DNA of 64,000 nt from Oligoflexia bacterium (GCA_903895855.1 CAITVN010000194.1:18093-82092), one strand, 5' to 3'; shown: positions 46,859-57,215, counted from the first letter of the stretch. Made by a program: numbers and translations. The notes: generated by a model from the letters alone, not told the origin.

Positions 46859-48478
46859 CTATTCAGGCGAAACGTCGTCGGTTGACGGTGCCTCAGAACC
46901 GCGAAAAGTACCCGAATTCGCATTGAGCGTGGCTTCAGCCTCGGCCTCAGCGATGATTGCGGTCGCTGAAAGCGGTATTTGCCCGAGTGAATTGGCTGAT
47001 TCGGCAACTAACTCTTCGACCGTTTTCTTGGCAGCCTCTGCAGCTTGTTTTTCGAGCAGTTTCTGTTCTTCGAGATAAGGGGTTGAAGTGGCAATGAGCG
47101 AGACCTTGTCTTTGATCTCTTTTAAGATTTTTTCGTCTTCTTTAGGGTCGTAAATCAATGAGACACTGGTGTCTGACTTCATTTCACTGACCAGTTTTCT
47201 CATTTCTTTGACCCGTGGGTCTTCTCGTTCAGCCGAGGTTTCAGAGCCTGGAATCATTTGTTCGAGTTCGCGAAGTGACGGCAGAGCTTGCAGGTCTTTT
47301 AGCCCGAATAACTCTAGAAAATCGGGGGTGGTCGTATAGACCATCGGTCTACCGGGTAGGTCAGATCGGCCAGAAATTTGGATCAATTTTCGGTCAAGCA
47401 ACGTTCTCACAAAGTGTGAAGAGTCGACTCCTCGAACTTGGTCGATGTCGTCTTTGAGGGCCGGTTGTTTGTAGGCGATGATAGCCAAGGTTTCCATCGC
47501 ACCGCTTGAAAGCCGCTGAATGAGGGTACGAGCCAGTTTTCGGGCTAAGGGTGCGCGAAGGGTTTTGGTCCGAAATTGGAGTCCGCCTGCCACTTCAATG
47601 AGTTCGATGCCGTGATGGTAGCTTTGATAACGGTCTCGAAGCTGGGTCGCGGCTTCGAGAAAATGTTGGTGTGAAATGGTTGGGCCAAGAAGCTCTTGTA
47701 GTCTTTCAATCGACACTGGCTTGTCAGACATGAATAAAAGGGCTTCGATACAAGACTGCAACTCTGAGAGGTCAAATTCGACTGAATCATCAGTCGGAGC
47801 TTTGGGAAGTGCGGCCAATAACTCAGGGTCGAGCTCGATGCCTTCATCCGCATTTTCACGGTCTAGAGCTTCTTGTGCCTGCCTGAGCTCTTCTGCTTCT
47901 TTAATCTCTTGGATCTCTTGGTTCATCGCTTCAGTTAAAGCGACGTCTTCAGCGATTTCGGCTGCGAGCCTTAGGGTTAATTCTTCAGCTGAGCCCAGCG
48001 AGAGTTCTTCGATTTCAGTTAAAATTTCGGTATCGACGGCTTCGATTGCCCGCGCGACACGCAGTAAGGTGTCTTCAGTTTCAAGCTGAAGTGCCGCTGA
48101 GTCGATTTCGACCTCGCCGGCTGATTTTTTGAGTGAATCTTCAATCGATTCACCAGCATCATCGTCAATTGTTTCGTCAATCATTTCGTCTAGCGAATCA
48201 TCTAGCGAATCGTCTAGGTCAAGCTCGTCGGATTCGTCTTGAGCTTCTGAAATTTCAGGGGTGCGAAGCTGAAACGGATCAGGAATGTAGGCGACTCTAC
48301 CGATGTCGACAGAGGTTGACTCTGCCTGCGAGTCACAAGAGGTGTTAAGCGTCGGTTCGACAGGAGCATTCCTGTCGAGAGCGGTGTCATTGGGTTTTGC
48401 GTCGTGGGTTACCGCCGCTGTAGCGGTGGTTTCGAGAGTTTCGTTTTCGATTGGATTTTCGATGGGATTGTCGTTCAT
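46859..48478 (-). CDS. scpB: Segregation and condensation protein B with long acidic N-terminal extension
   Basis: IEALLFMSDKPVSIERLQELLG and ETLAIIAYKQPALKDDIDQVRGVDSSHFVRTLLDRKLIQISGRSDLPGRPMVYTTTPDFLELFGL. Confidence 0.93.
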   Translation of the reverse strand: MNDNPIENPIENETLETTATAAVTHDAKPNDTALDRNAPVEPTLNTSCDSQAESTSVDIGRVAYIPDPFQLRTPEISEAQDESDELDLDDSLDDSLDEMIDETIDDDAGESIEDSLKKSAGEVEIDSAALQLETEDTLLRVARAIEAVDTEILTEIEELSLGSAEELTLRLAAEIAEDVALTEAMNQEIQEIKEAEELRQAQEALDRENADEGIELDPELLAALPKAPTDDSVEFDLSELQSCIEALLFMSDKPVSIERLQELLGPTISHQHFLEAATQLRDRYQSYHHGIELIEVAGGLQFRTKTLRAPLARKLARTLIQRLSSGAMETLAIIAYKQPALKDDIDQVRGVDSSHFVRTLLDRKLIQISGRSDLPGRPMVYTTTPDFLELFGLKDLQALPSLRELEQMIPGSETSAEREDPRVKEMRKLVSEMKSDTSVSLIYDPKEDEKILKEIKDKVSLIATSTPYLEEQKLLEKQAAEAAKKTVEELVAESANSLGQIPLSATAIIAEAEAEATLNANSGTFRGSEAPSTDDVSPE

Positions 48479-49395
48479 AAAGTTTGCTCCGCCATGGGTT
48501 CGTTGAGTGCTGGGTTTACCGGGAGGGTCGGTGAAATCGAGGGCATTGAAGGTTTCTCGTTAATGTCGAGATTTTGCATACCCAGGGCTAACTTGACGTC
48601 GGTATTCACTTCGGCTTCGAATCCTGAAGCAAGCGACATGTCAAAGTTCTCGAGTGACTCTAAGAGTTCGAGGTAAATATCTTGATAGGCCGCCTCTTGG
48701 TGAAGTTTGAGGCGTCTCAATCTTGAAAGCTCTAATGAGGTAAGAAAAGTGACCACCACCTCGGGTTTTGAAGAAACTGCCGAAATGAGTTCTCTCATCG
48801 CCGTGAGCTGGCCTTTGCGAAGCTTAGATTTAAAATGGGCGATTTTATCGGTAATAGAGACGGTCTCTTTTTGTAAAATCGTAGTGCGTTTTCGGGCCCG
48901 AGTTACCAAGTTTTGGTAACACAGCGACAGAGTTGAGATGTTCATCTCTTTCCAGACCCGTTCAACCGGCGCGCGCCGATTAGGCCTGGTAAACACATCG
49001 TCGCCTAACCAGGGTAGTCCAGCAATGGTTTGGCCGGCTTCTTTGAATCGTTGGTGTTCGAGTAACTGTCTGATGAGTTCTTCTTGAGTTAAAGCGCGGT
49101 CTTGGTCGAGCTCGCCGTTGGCATTTTCATCGTCTTCTTTGGGTAGCAGGGCCTTACTTTTCCAGTGAATGAGGGTGGCCGCCATGACTAAGAATTCGCT
49201 AGCGACGTCAAAGTTAAGCTCTTGCATCAATTTGACGTAAGAGAGGTACTGATCAGTGATTTTCGATAGTGATATCTTAGAGATATCCATCTCATGGGTT
49301 TGGATGAGGTACAAAAGAAGGTCAAGTGGACCTTCAAAAGTATCAAGCTGAACAGTAATCGGTACGCGGTATGCCAAAGAAAACTCCCCCTCCAA
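48475..49395 (-). CDS. scpA: Segregation and condensation protein A
   Basis: DTFEGPLDLLLYLIQTHEMDISKISLSKITDQYLSYV, FLVMAATLIHWKSKALLP. Confidence 0.95.
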   Translation of the reverse strand: MEGEFSLAYRVPITVQLDTFEGPLDLLLYLIQTHEMDISKISLSKITDQYLSYVKLMQELNFDVASEFLVMAATLIHWKSKALLPKEDDENANGELDQDRALTQEELIRQLLEHQRFKEAGQTIAGLPWLGDDVFTRPNRRAPVERVWKEMNISTLSLCYQNLVTRARKRTTILQKETVSITDKIAHFKSKLRKGQLTAMRELISAVSSKPEVVVTFLTSLELSRLRRLKLHQEAAYQDIYLELLESLENFDMSLASGFEAEVNTDVKLALGMQNLDINEKPSMPSISPTLPVNPALNEPMAEQTL

Positions 49396-49547
49396 AAATA
49401 AAACTCTCGAAGCTCAAACGATCATAGCGAAGCGCTCGATCTTGGCAAGCGATTAGTCGATGAGAATCGTCGAAATTTTGACTTAAGGGCCCCGACTGAC
49501 TTTCATCAATCCATTATGGCGAATTCGTTGCGGTTTTCTGACCAAAT

Positions 49548-50603
49548 CTAACGCGCAGGACTAAGCAAGCCCAGTGCCTCTCGCACTTTCGTGGTCGTGA
49601 GTTCTGCCTGAACTGACGCGGCCTGTGCCGCTTCTCTTAGAATTTTCATCAGTTCGGTTTGTTCGCTCAAGATTTGATTGCTCTTGTCGCGAATGGGGCC
49701 AATTTCGGCTACGACCATTTCGGCCGTTTCAAGTTTGAGGTGCCCGTACATTTTACCACGGTAGCCTTCGACCAGTTCGGCAATCGGTTTTTTCGTGATG
49801 GCGCTTTGAATCGTGAGTAGGTTTTTGACCCCAGGTTTAGCCGGGTCGTCGGTGATTTCGGTGCCCGAATCGGTGACTGCCTTTTTGAATTTTTTCACGA
49901 TCTGGTCGTTTGAGTCAGTGAGAAAAATCGATGCGTTCGGGTCGGTGTCAGATTTTGACATTTTCGCGAGCGGATTTTGCAAGCTCATGATTCTCGCTCC
50001 TACCGGTGCGATGAATGGCTCGGGGATTTTGAATAATTCAGTATCGTAGAGGTGGTTCATGCGAAGCGCTAGGTCTCGCGTTAGCTCGACGTGCTGTTTT
50101 TGGTCTTCGCCGACAGGTACCAAGTCAGTTTGGTAGAGCAAAATGTCAGCGGCCATGAGTATCGGGTAAGAGAAAATTCCGCACCCAATGTTTTGGCCTT
50201 GTTTTGATGACTTGTCTTTGAACTGGGTCATGCGACTCAGTTCGCCCATGTAGGCATGGCAAGTGAGAATCCACGAGAGTTCGGCGTGTTGTCTGACGTG
50301 CGATTGAATGAAGAGTTTCGCTTTTTTAGGATCAATGCCCGCGGCCAGGTAGTTCGCCAGTGCCCGTAGCGTGTGATCGAGAAGCGCCTTCGGATCTTGC
50401 CTTGCCGTGAGTGCGTGCAAGTCGACCGAGAAGAAATAGCAGTCGTAGTTTTCGTAGAAGCCCACCCAATTTTTGAGAGCGCCGAGGTAATTACCCAAGG
50501 TCAATGTGTTTGACGGAGTCACGGCCGAAAGCATGACTTTTTTGGTGTTAGACTCAGAATTCATTTTAGAATTTGGCGCTGGCACTGTCGTCGAAATGGA
50601 CAT
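49548..50603 (-). CDS. trpS: Tryptophanyl-tRNA synthetase
   Basis: TPSNTLTLGNYLGALKNW, ADILLYQTDLVPVGEDQKQHVELTRDLA, KMSKSD. Confidence 0.97.
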   Translation of the reverse strand: MSISTTVPAPNSKMNSESNTKKVMLSAVTPSNTLTLGNYLGALKNWVGFYENYDCYFFSVDLHALTARQDPKALLDHTLRALANYLAAGIDPKKAKLFIQSHVRQHAELSWILTCHAYMGELSRMTQFKDKSSKQGQNIGCGIFSYPILMAADILLYQTDLVPVGEDQKQHVELTRDLALRMNHLYDTELFKIPEPFIAPVGARIMSLQNPLAKMSKSDTDPNASIFLTDSNDQIVKKFKKAVTDSGTEITDDPAKPGVKNLLTIQSAITKKPIAELVEGYRGKMYGHLKLETAEMVVAEIGPIRDKSNQILSEQTELMKILREAAQAASVQAELTTTKVREALGLLSPAR

Positions 50604-50606
50604 GGT

Positions 50607-51284
50607 CTAAAACCCTCCGAGGCCAAAAAGATGAATCATCAGGCCCAGCGTGATTTCAGTGCAAAAACGAATCGGGTAAGAAATGATGCTGATCGCTCCG
50701 GTAAACATTAAGGCCATGAGAATCCAAAAACTGTATTGAGCAATGGCTTCGTATTTTTTAGTCGCATTGTACGACAAAAAAGACTCAACGATCTTGCTGC
50801 CGTCAAGGGGGGGCAGCGGTATCAAGTTAAAAAATGCGAGCGCGTAGTTAAGCGAAATCGAAACGACGGTCATGCCTTTGAGAGGCTCATGAAAAAAGTT
50901 CGATTGCGGTAACCATTTTAGAATTATGCACAAAAGTGCCGCCGAGAAAAAAGCTAAAATCACGTTCATGCCTGGGCCGGCGATAGCTACCCAAAATAAG
51001 CCCGGACGGTATTTGCGAAACCGAGTCGGATTGATCGGCACTGGCTTTGCCCAGCCAAAAAGAAAATTCGTACCGGTGAGCATCACAATGAGCGGAAAAA
51101 CAATCGTGCCCATGACATCAATGTGCGGCACTGGATTAAGGGTTAGTCGGCCCGCTCTTTCGGCTGTTTGGTCGCCCCAATATTTGGCCATGCGTCCGTG
51201 AGCGTACTCGTGAAAAATCACGGCGATCAAAAAAGGTACGAAACTGATGGTCGTCATTTGAATGCGTTCGGCGAAAGAGTCCAT
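50607..51284 (-). CDS. Site-2 protease family (M50) membrane metalloprotease
   Basis: AVIFHEYAHGRMAKYWGD (HExxH), FFNLIPLPPLDGSKI. Confidence 0.93.
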   Translation of the reverse strand: MDSFAERIQMTTISFVPFLIAVIFHEYAHGRMAKYWGDQTAERAGRLTLNPVPHIDVMGTIVFPLIVMLTGTNFLFGWAKPVPINPTRFRKYRPGLFWVAIAGPGMNVILAFFSAALLCIILKWLPQSNFFHEPLKGMTVVSISLNYALAFFNLIPLPPLDGSKIVESFLSYNATKKYEAIAQYSFWILMALMFTGAISIISYPIRFCTEITLGLMIHLFGLGGF

Positions 51285-51332
51285 AGGTGACTTCTGTTGT
51301 AACTGCTGTGTGCGATTTATGCAAATGGGTAT

Positions 51333-51962
51333 GTGGTTACCTATGTGAAGGGGGTTGACAGGCGGGCCCAGAATCGAAGAGGGTACCTGGGTATGAAGAA
51401 ATCAAATACTTTGAAGTCGGCTGGTTGGGTTCGAACTCTCGTGGGGTTGTCTCAGTTGTTACTGGTCGTCGCACTTGTCGGCGCACTGATCGGTAGTTTG
51501 ACCGGGTTTAAAGTGGGTGAATCGTTGCCTAGTCTTAAACTAAAAAATCAGAACGGGGTCGAGGTCGATCTCGCTCAGTTTAAAGGCAAGCCAATGATTT
51601 TGTATTTTTACCCGAAAGACGACACCTCGGGGTGTACGGTCGAGGCCATTCAGTTTCGAGATAAATACGATCAGTTTAAAAAATTAGGAGTCGTCTTATT
51701 TGGAATCTCTCGCCAAGGTGAAAAGAGCCATCAAGACTTTATCAAAAAACTCAATCTGCCGTTTGACCTGTTGATTGACGAGAGCGGAAGCGTGGGTGAG
51801 GCACTCGGGGTTTCGTCGTTTCCGGTTGTTGGCATTCATAAGCGCCAAACGCTATTGATCGGCCCTGATGGGAAGCTCGCTAAATTTTATGAATCGGTTG
51901 ATCCAGAAAAAACGGCCGACGAGTTATTGCGCGACTTGAGCGCGCTGAAGCTGGTGAAGTGA
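51333..51962 (+). CDS. Peroxiredoxin (BCP/AhpC-TSA type) with N-terminal membrane anchor
   Basis: YFYPKDDTSGCTVEAIQFRDKYDQF; start could be ATG 51393. Confidence 0.92.
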   Translation: MVTYVKGVDRRAQNRRGYLGMKKSNTLKSAGWVRTLVGLSQLLLVVALVGALIGSLTGFKVGESLPSLKLKNQNGVEVDLAQFKGKPMILYFYPKDDTSGCTVEAIQFRDKYDQFKKLGVVLFGISRQGEKSHQDFIKKLNLPFDLLIDESGSVGEALGVSSFPVVGIHKRQTLLIGPDGKLAKFYESVDPEKTADELLRDLSALKLVK

Positions 51963-51986
51963 AGTGGGCTGAATGGCAATAAGAAA

Positions 51987-52016
51987 CCCCGGACCTGCCT
52001 GTGGGCAAATCCGGGG
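51987..52016. terminator. Stem-loop between convergent genes
   Basis: CCCCGGA-cc-TGCC-tgtg-GGCA-aa-TCCGGGG; weak T-tract so assignment is tentative. Confidence 0.6.
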
Positions 52017-52052
52017 CGAATCGTGGGTTGACTAGGGTATTACCTACCGGCC

Positions 52053-53714
52053 CTATCGAAACGTATCTTTTTCGGCCAGTTCTAGGGCTTCATTAGCAGC
52101 TACCTTGCTAGTGAGGTAGCTGCTAAATGCGGCTCTTAACTGACTGAATTTTTCGTCAGATATTTTTTTCGCAAAAGTATAATTTTCAGCTTTTTTCAGA
52201 GCCTCATCGCGACCTAAGCCAGGGCCCGATTCTGCAGACTCGGTAGCGGCGGTTTGAGTTGATAGCCAGACGTAGACATTTTTGTAGGTTTCGATCGTCT
52301 CAGCGGTGGCCGAAAGGTCAATGATCAGGTGCATGGCCAGTGTGAGGGTATCACTGAAAAACGGCATTGCTGGGCCTTTTGGGTTTTTGAGCCACTGGGT
52401 TAGTGGAGTAAACAGGGCTAGCCGTGAGGGGGCATTGGCTAACTGATCAAAAGTCGATGCAGCAAAATCCCAGAGTTTAGCTGTTGTACTCGATACTTTT
52501 TGAAGTTCTAACACGAAATCAAGAAGCGCTGACTCTTGCTCGGGCGAGTACTTGGGGTGTTCGACTAACCAGTGAATCGCGTCAACTAGCACTTTAGAAT
52601 CTGCAGGCCAGAGGCGTGCTTCTATTTGCTCGAGTTTATTGATATAAGGTAGAATTTCGGTCGAGGGGTCTGTCAGAGCGAGAAAACGAAGGCAGTCGAT
52701 CAAAATGGCAGAAAAGTAAAATTCATTGTGTTGGGTTTTCCAGAAGTGTTCAGAGTAGGTCAGTAAGGATGGGTAATGGGTTCGAGCGGTTTCACCCGAT
52801 AGGTTTCTTGATTTGATGGCTTTGCTTGCCATTCTTAGTAATTCGTTTCGAGAAGACCCAAACTCAGGTTCTTTCTGCGGAATGCTATCCCAAAGGGTTT
52901 TGATTCCGGTGTGATAGGCAACTGGCGTTATCGAATTAGGCGATTGCGACGAATTTGCAGCGTAGATTGTGATCACAGTGAAATCTAACGTATAAGGGTC
53001 TTCAACCAAGAGGACGAGTGGTTTTAGCCCTGAATTGAAGTCTTCAATAAATGCGATTTCTTCGTTGTAGTAGTCTCTACCCGAATAAATAGAGATCGTC
53101 CAAGTCTTTGGTTCATCTTTGTTTTTGCCACTACTTATGGCTGTCAAATACGGCACTCCGGGAATGAGAGCATACGTCAGATGATATTCTTCGAGCGCAG
53201 ACTCTATGAGTGGCCGATAATCATTTCTGGTTTTCAATTTTGTGACGACTTCGGCTTTGTCTGCGTCAGTCAAATCAGTAGCCTGCACTGGTAGTTTGAG
53301 AAAATTTAGGTGGAGTTCTGGATTGTAATCGAATTTGATTGGACCCACGGCGACAGGTACCGTGAGAATTTTCATGCCTCTGAAGCCGGATATTTCGGCA
53401 ACTGTTTCATGGCCATCACCGGTATTACTTGAAGGGCAGGTGGTAAGGTTAGAGGTTGGCCTCACAATGTATTTCTGGTTGTCAGTCGAAGTCGCGAGGT
53501 ACTCATCGAATGACGATTTTTCTGCGGTGATTGGACAATAGGTGAAGTCACTTCTTTTACTGGGCGTATAAGGTGCGAGAGGCGCAGTGTCTTGAGTTGT
53601 TGAGTTGCTTACCTGGCCGCAAGAAATGTTTAGCGATGACACGAGCGTCATGGCGGTTATGAGACTTAAGGCGTGACGGTTCTTGATGATAGTTGGTATC
53701 GATGAATTTTGCAT
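52053..53714 (-). CDS. Hypothetical lipoprotein (553 aa)
   Basis: Lipobox LNISCGQ; intact ORF. Confidence 0.65.
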   Translation of the reverse strand: MQNSSIPTIIKNRHALSLITAMTLVSSLNISCGQVSNSTTQDTAPLAPYTPSKRSDFTYCPITAEKSSFDEYLATSTDNQKYIVRPTSNLTTCPSSNTGDGHETVAEISGFRGMKILTVPVAVGPIKFDYNPELHLNFLKLPVQATDLTDADKAEVVTKLKTRNDYRPLIESALEEYHLTYALIPGVPYLTAISSGKNKDEPKTWTISIYSGRDYYNEEIAFIEDFNSGLKPLVLLVEDPYTLDFTVITIYAANSSQSPNSITPVAYHTGIKTLWDSIPQKEPEFGSSRNELLRMASKAIKSRNLSGETARTHYPSLLTYSEHFWKTQHNEFYFSAILIDCLRFLALTDPSTEILPYINKLEQIEARLWPADSKVLVDAIHWLVEHPKYSPEQESALLDFVLELQKVSSTTAKLWDFAASTFDQLANAPSRLALFTPLTQWLKNPKGPAMPFFSDTLTLAMHLIIDLSATAETIETYKNVYVWLSTQTAATESAESGPGLGRDEALKKAENYTFAKKISDEKFSQLRAAFSSYLTSKVAANEALELAEKDTFR

Positions 53715-54098
53715 GTTCCCCCTCTTTTTGAAATTCGTTAAAAAAACTTTCTAGGTATCAAGCCTACCGCAAGTAGCAATCTCTGGGCCAAATGGGTTGG
53801 GTTGTAAAACTTTTATTTTTAACTTTTATAGTGTAAAAAATAAGTGTGAAGTTGTGGGGTTGTGATCGATATCGCATTAGGCTCGATCGAAGCCTAACGA
53901 AGTGATCGAGTCAGGTTTTTGTTGTCTCTAGAATTCCACATTTTTTTGTGGCCGATTTTTCACAATTGTCTGTTTTTAGCGACAAACGGCCTGGTCAGAG
54001 ACAGGTAGATTCTCGATCAAATAAGTGCGGAGGAGATCAAATAGTTGAGGTTCGAGAGTTGACCGACGCTAGATTAGCTTAGGTTTTGAAGTGAGTTA

Positions 54099-54290
54099 TC
54101 AAACCCGAAAACTGAGGGCTGAGGTAGTTCGGTTGGAGTATTGCTCTGGAATGATATTCAGTCCGTAGGGGTCGCCAAGATCTAGAATGGTGTGGCCTTC
54201 TTTAGTTAAAGATTGTGCCCACTCTTTGTTCAGCTCAAATAACCCAGTTAAACTTACTAACTGCGTTTCACCGGGTGCCGCCCCAATCAA
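54099..54290 (-). pseudogene. Orphan fragment homologous to the C-terminus of toxin 54708-57215
   Basis: LFELNKEWAQSLTKEGHTILDLGDPYGLNIIPEQ vs LFQLNQEWAESLIKEGHTILDLGDPYGLNLIPEQ; nucleotides ~54134-54253 align to ~54765-54885. Confidence 0.75.
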
Positions 54291-54714
54291 ACGGAATATC
54301 TTCCCATTTCTCGCCGCTCAAGTATGGTTGAAGGTAGGTTTTTACCCCGATCGTAAGTTCAGTGAAAAACTCATCAATGAATTCTTCGTATGTTTGGACT
54401 GGATCAGTTTTATGGCGAAGAGCAGCCACTGGGATTGGATATTTTTTTGCTAAATCGGTGATGTAGAGTGCCGGGTGGCCGGGGTTGAAAATTTCTGGAA
54501 AAATAGAGTCTGAATGACCGTCTTTTGGTTTTAGGTATATTGTCAACGCCAAGATGTTTGGGTTTTGTTCGATGCGCAACCGAAATATCTCGCTTGAACT
54601 TTGCCCTTCGGCGATCTGGTGTTCTTGAGATAAAACCATTCCATTCGCTTCTGTTTCAAATTGTTTCAATCGTTTTTCAATCGTTTTCATTCGAAATTTT
54701 AAATTGTTTACCAT
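54268..54714 (-). CDS. Candidate immunity protein (148 aa)
   Basis: Small cytosolic-looking ORF immediately downstream of and overlapping by 7 bp the toxin gene; position and size only. Confidence 0.6.
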   Translation of the reverse strand: MVNNLKFRMKTIEKRLKQFETEANGMVLSQEHQIAEGQSSSEIFRLRIEQNPNILALTIYLKPKDGHSDSIFPEIFNPGHPALYITDLAKKYPIPVAALRHKTDPVQTYEEFIDEFFTELTIGVKTYLQPYLSGEKWEDIPFDWGGTR

Positions 54715-57215
54715 AATTTCTCTCCAAAGATAACTTGTTGTTCCATCTTGTACCAGACACTACATTGCTCTGGAATGAGATTTAGGCCGTAGGGATCGCC
54801 AAGGTCTAGAATGGTGTGGCCTTCTTTTATTAAAGACTCGGCCCATTCTTGGTTCAGCTGAAACAGTTTAGTTGTTTTCACCTCAACTTCAGTAAGGCGG
54901 CCCAATCCCTCACCGGCTTTGTTACTGGCAAAATCCTCAAATTCCTTAAACGCCTCTTCCAGTTTTTTGTCTATACCAGTTTGCGGTTTTGAAAACGTCT
55001 TCACTTCGAACCCCGCTTGTCGCATTTCGGCGGCCACAAAGTCAATTCCCGGTTTTTCGGCCGAGCCCATGGTTCGGGCGATGATGGCGTATTTGCCCGG
55101 TTCGCCGACTCGAATACGTTTGGGGTGTAAGATGACATCGATATTTTTGAACGCCTTAGCTATGGGGTCAAAAGCCAGCACTTCGTTGACCGTTTTTAGG
55201 CCTGCCGTAGTGCCCATCTTGATAGTTTCGGTTGATAGGTCGACGAATTTGGCGGCGGTGGGGGCCGAATTTCGAAGGGTTTTTAAGAGGTCTTTGACTA
55301 GTACGGCGTTTAGGATGTCGGCTTTAAACAGGCCTCGAGCTTTTTTCAAGATCGCGGCTTTGCCCGGTACCATCGGTACCACCAAATCTAAGACGACCGC
55401 CGCGCCCAGCAGGGCTTTGTCGATTTGATCTTGCCTTTCGCCCAAGAGGTTTTCATCGGTCAGAATCGCCGACAGAAAATTCGATACATCGTAAGGGGTA
55501 CCCAGTAGAATGCCACCCAAGACGTCAGAAACCGCTTTTGCGCTAGCTTCGAATCGGCTTCTGGTTTCTTCTTGTTCTTCTTTCGTGAGTAGGGGTGGGC
55601 CGGTCGGAAGCTCGGGTAACGCGGCGAGAGTTTGGCTTGGCCAAAGACTTTCGCCTTGTTGGGCAAGCTCAATCGAATTCGTAGAAAGCGTTTCGATGCG
55701 TTCTTTCATCGCAGAAAATCGTATGGCAAAACGCTTCACTTCTTGGCTAAGTTGATTCAAGTCTTCGGCGTCGCTTGTGCCTGTGGTGGCACTCGAAGAG
55801 TTTTCAGCCTGCGAGCGTGTCGCGTGATCTCTGGCCCATTCAATTTGGCCTAAGATTCTGTCAGTGTTTTCTTCGATCGCGCGCGGGGCGATCGGGTCGT
55901 GGGGCGCCACAGGTGGTGCACCCTCGTGAGTCGCCGAGCCGGGCCTGGTGCCTGATGCAATTGTAGTGCAAACGCGCAGTTCACCGTCGATTAGGTTTTT
56001 GAGGGCGGCCCCGAACTCAATTGAGTTGATCTCGCGTATGGCTTTCGCGCCCGGATCGATCGAAACGAAGTATTCTTGTTTAAAAGATGTATAAGTCTCA
56101 TTACCTTCAGCGGGTTTTGAACTTTCTTCTTTTGAAGCAAAAGCAACGAGCTTCTCGCCTTCTTTGGCTTCGCAAGAGTTGTGAAATTCAAATCGGCCAG
56201 AACTCGTTTCAATGATCGAGTTTTCGCGAGGAGTGACCGGGAGGGCTTCGGGTACGTCGGGTACCGGCTCGGGTTCATCGCCCCTTTCGTCGCCATTCGG
56301 GTCGTCATGTTTAGAATTTACCGATTCAGTGGCTTCGTTAAGTGTGATCAACATTTTTTTGTATCGACTTTCGGCGTATCTCAGGCGCATGTTCAGTGCT
56401 GCGAGTTTTTGGTCGGTATTGGCGAGTGGCCGCAGAAAGATCGAAAGTCGCGTGAGAAGAAACTCGAAACTGATGAAGTAGTCGTTTGCCCGAGTCAACG
56501 CTTGCGAAAACCGTTCACTTCTCAAAATGGCGCTCGCAAAACCATTTTCAAGCACCTCCATGGGCACTGAAACCAGTGAGAGAAAAAATTCAAAACGGCG
56601 TTGCGCCATGATCGCTTCGTTTTCTGAAATATGGTTTTTGAGGCGATTGGCTTCGCTCGTTTCGACGATCGAGTTCAGGGTTTCGGTCACTTGCGCTAGG
56701 TCGTGATCAATGCGAGTTTGCCAAAGCCCAAAAACCTTCATGATCGAATCAGACGAGCTTTGGTGTTGGCCGGTGATGGGACTATTCTCGTCAAAACCAG
56801 CCAACTTTAGCGATTGAAGCTGTCGAGAGAGACGTGCTTCGATGGCGTTTTTCGTAATTTGCAGGCGCATTTTGATGATGCTCAATTCGGCCTCTCGCCC
56901 AAGCATCGTTACGTAATAGCGATTGAGTGGAGTGTCTTCGAGTGCTTGTGGCACGGCTTCTTTCGTTGAGACCACAAGTCCTGCCTTGATTATTTTGAGG
57001 TCTCTAATGGTCTTTAGCCAGAGTTGTTGATGAAACCAGAGCGTGCGTTCTTTTTCGCCCAAATAGTTCAGGGCTTGGCGTTCGCGCTCACGAAATCGAT
57101 TGATCTCGTCGTAGTAGCGATCGCTGGCACCGGCAGGGTGGTTTAGTGAGGTGAAACAAAAAAGAAAAAGAAGCGAAAAGAGAATCGTTAAGGTTTTCCG
57201 CATACGCTCCCCCAA
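54708..57215 (-). CDS. Secreted putative polymorphic toxin (835 aa) with pre-toxin-like region and C-terminal nuclease-like domain
   Basis: Signal peptide RKTLTILFSLLFLFCFTSLNHPAGA; hydrophobic pre-toxin-like region (ALLGAAVVLDLVVPMVPGKAAILKKARGLFKA); C-terminus ARTMGSAEKPGIDFVAAEMRQAGFEVKTF...LNQEWAESLIKEGHTILDLGDP resembling RHS/polymorphic toxin restriction-endonuclease-fold tails. Confidence 0.65.
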   Translation of the reverse strand: MGERMRKTLTILFSLLFLFCFTSLNHPAGASDRYYDEINRFRERERQALNYLGEKERTLWFHQQLWLKTIRDLKIIKAGLVVSTKEAVPQALEDTPLNRYYVTMLGREAELSIIKMRLQITKNAIEARLSRQLQSLKLAGFDENSPITGQHQSSSDSIMKVFGLWQTRIDHDLAQVTETLNSIVETSEANRLKNHISENEAIMAQRRFEFFLSLVSVPMEVLENGFASAILRSERFSQALTRANDYFISFEFLLTRLSIFLRPLANTDQKLAALNMRLRYAESRYKKMLITLNEATESVNSKHDDPNGDERGDEPEPVPDVPEALPVTPRENSIIETSSGRFEFHNSCEAKEGEKLVAFASKEESSKPAEGNETYTSFKQEYFVSIDPGAKAIREINSIEFGAALKNLIDGELRVCTTIASGTRPGSATHEGAPPVAPHDPIAPRAIEENTDRILGQIEWARDHATRSQAENSSSATTGTSDAEDLNQLSQEVKRFAIRFSAMKERIETLSTNSIELAQQGESLWPSQTLAALPELPTGPPLLTKEEQEETRSRFEASAKAVSDVLGGILLGTPYDVSNFLSAILTDENLLGERQDQIDKALLGAAVVLDLVVPMVPGKAAILKKARGLFKADILNAVLVKDLLKTLRNSAPTAAKFVDLSTETIKMGTTAGLKTVNEVLAFDPIAKAFKNIDVILHPKRIRVGEPGKYAIIARTMGSAEKPGIDFVAAEMRQAGFEVKTFSKPQTGIDKKLEEAFKEFEDFASNKAGEGLGRLTEVEVKTTKLFQLNQEWAESLIKEGHTILDLGDPYGLNLIPEQCSVWYKMEQQVIFGEKLW

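Noticed and set aside
47676-48089. Plus-strand ORF of 137 aa antisense to scpB
   Set aside because: Ser/Ala-rich product arises from the complement of the acidic scpB extension
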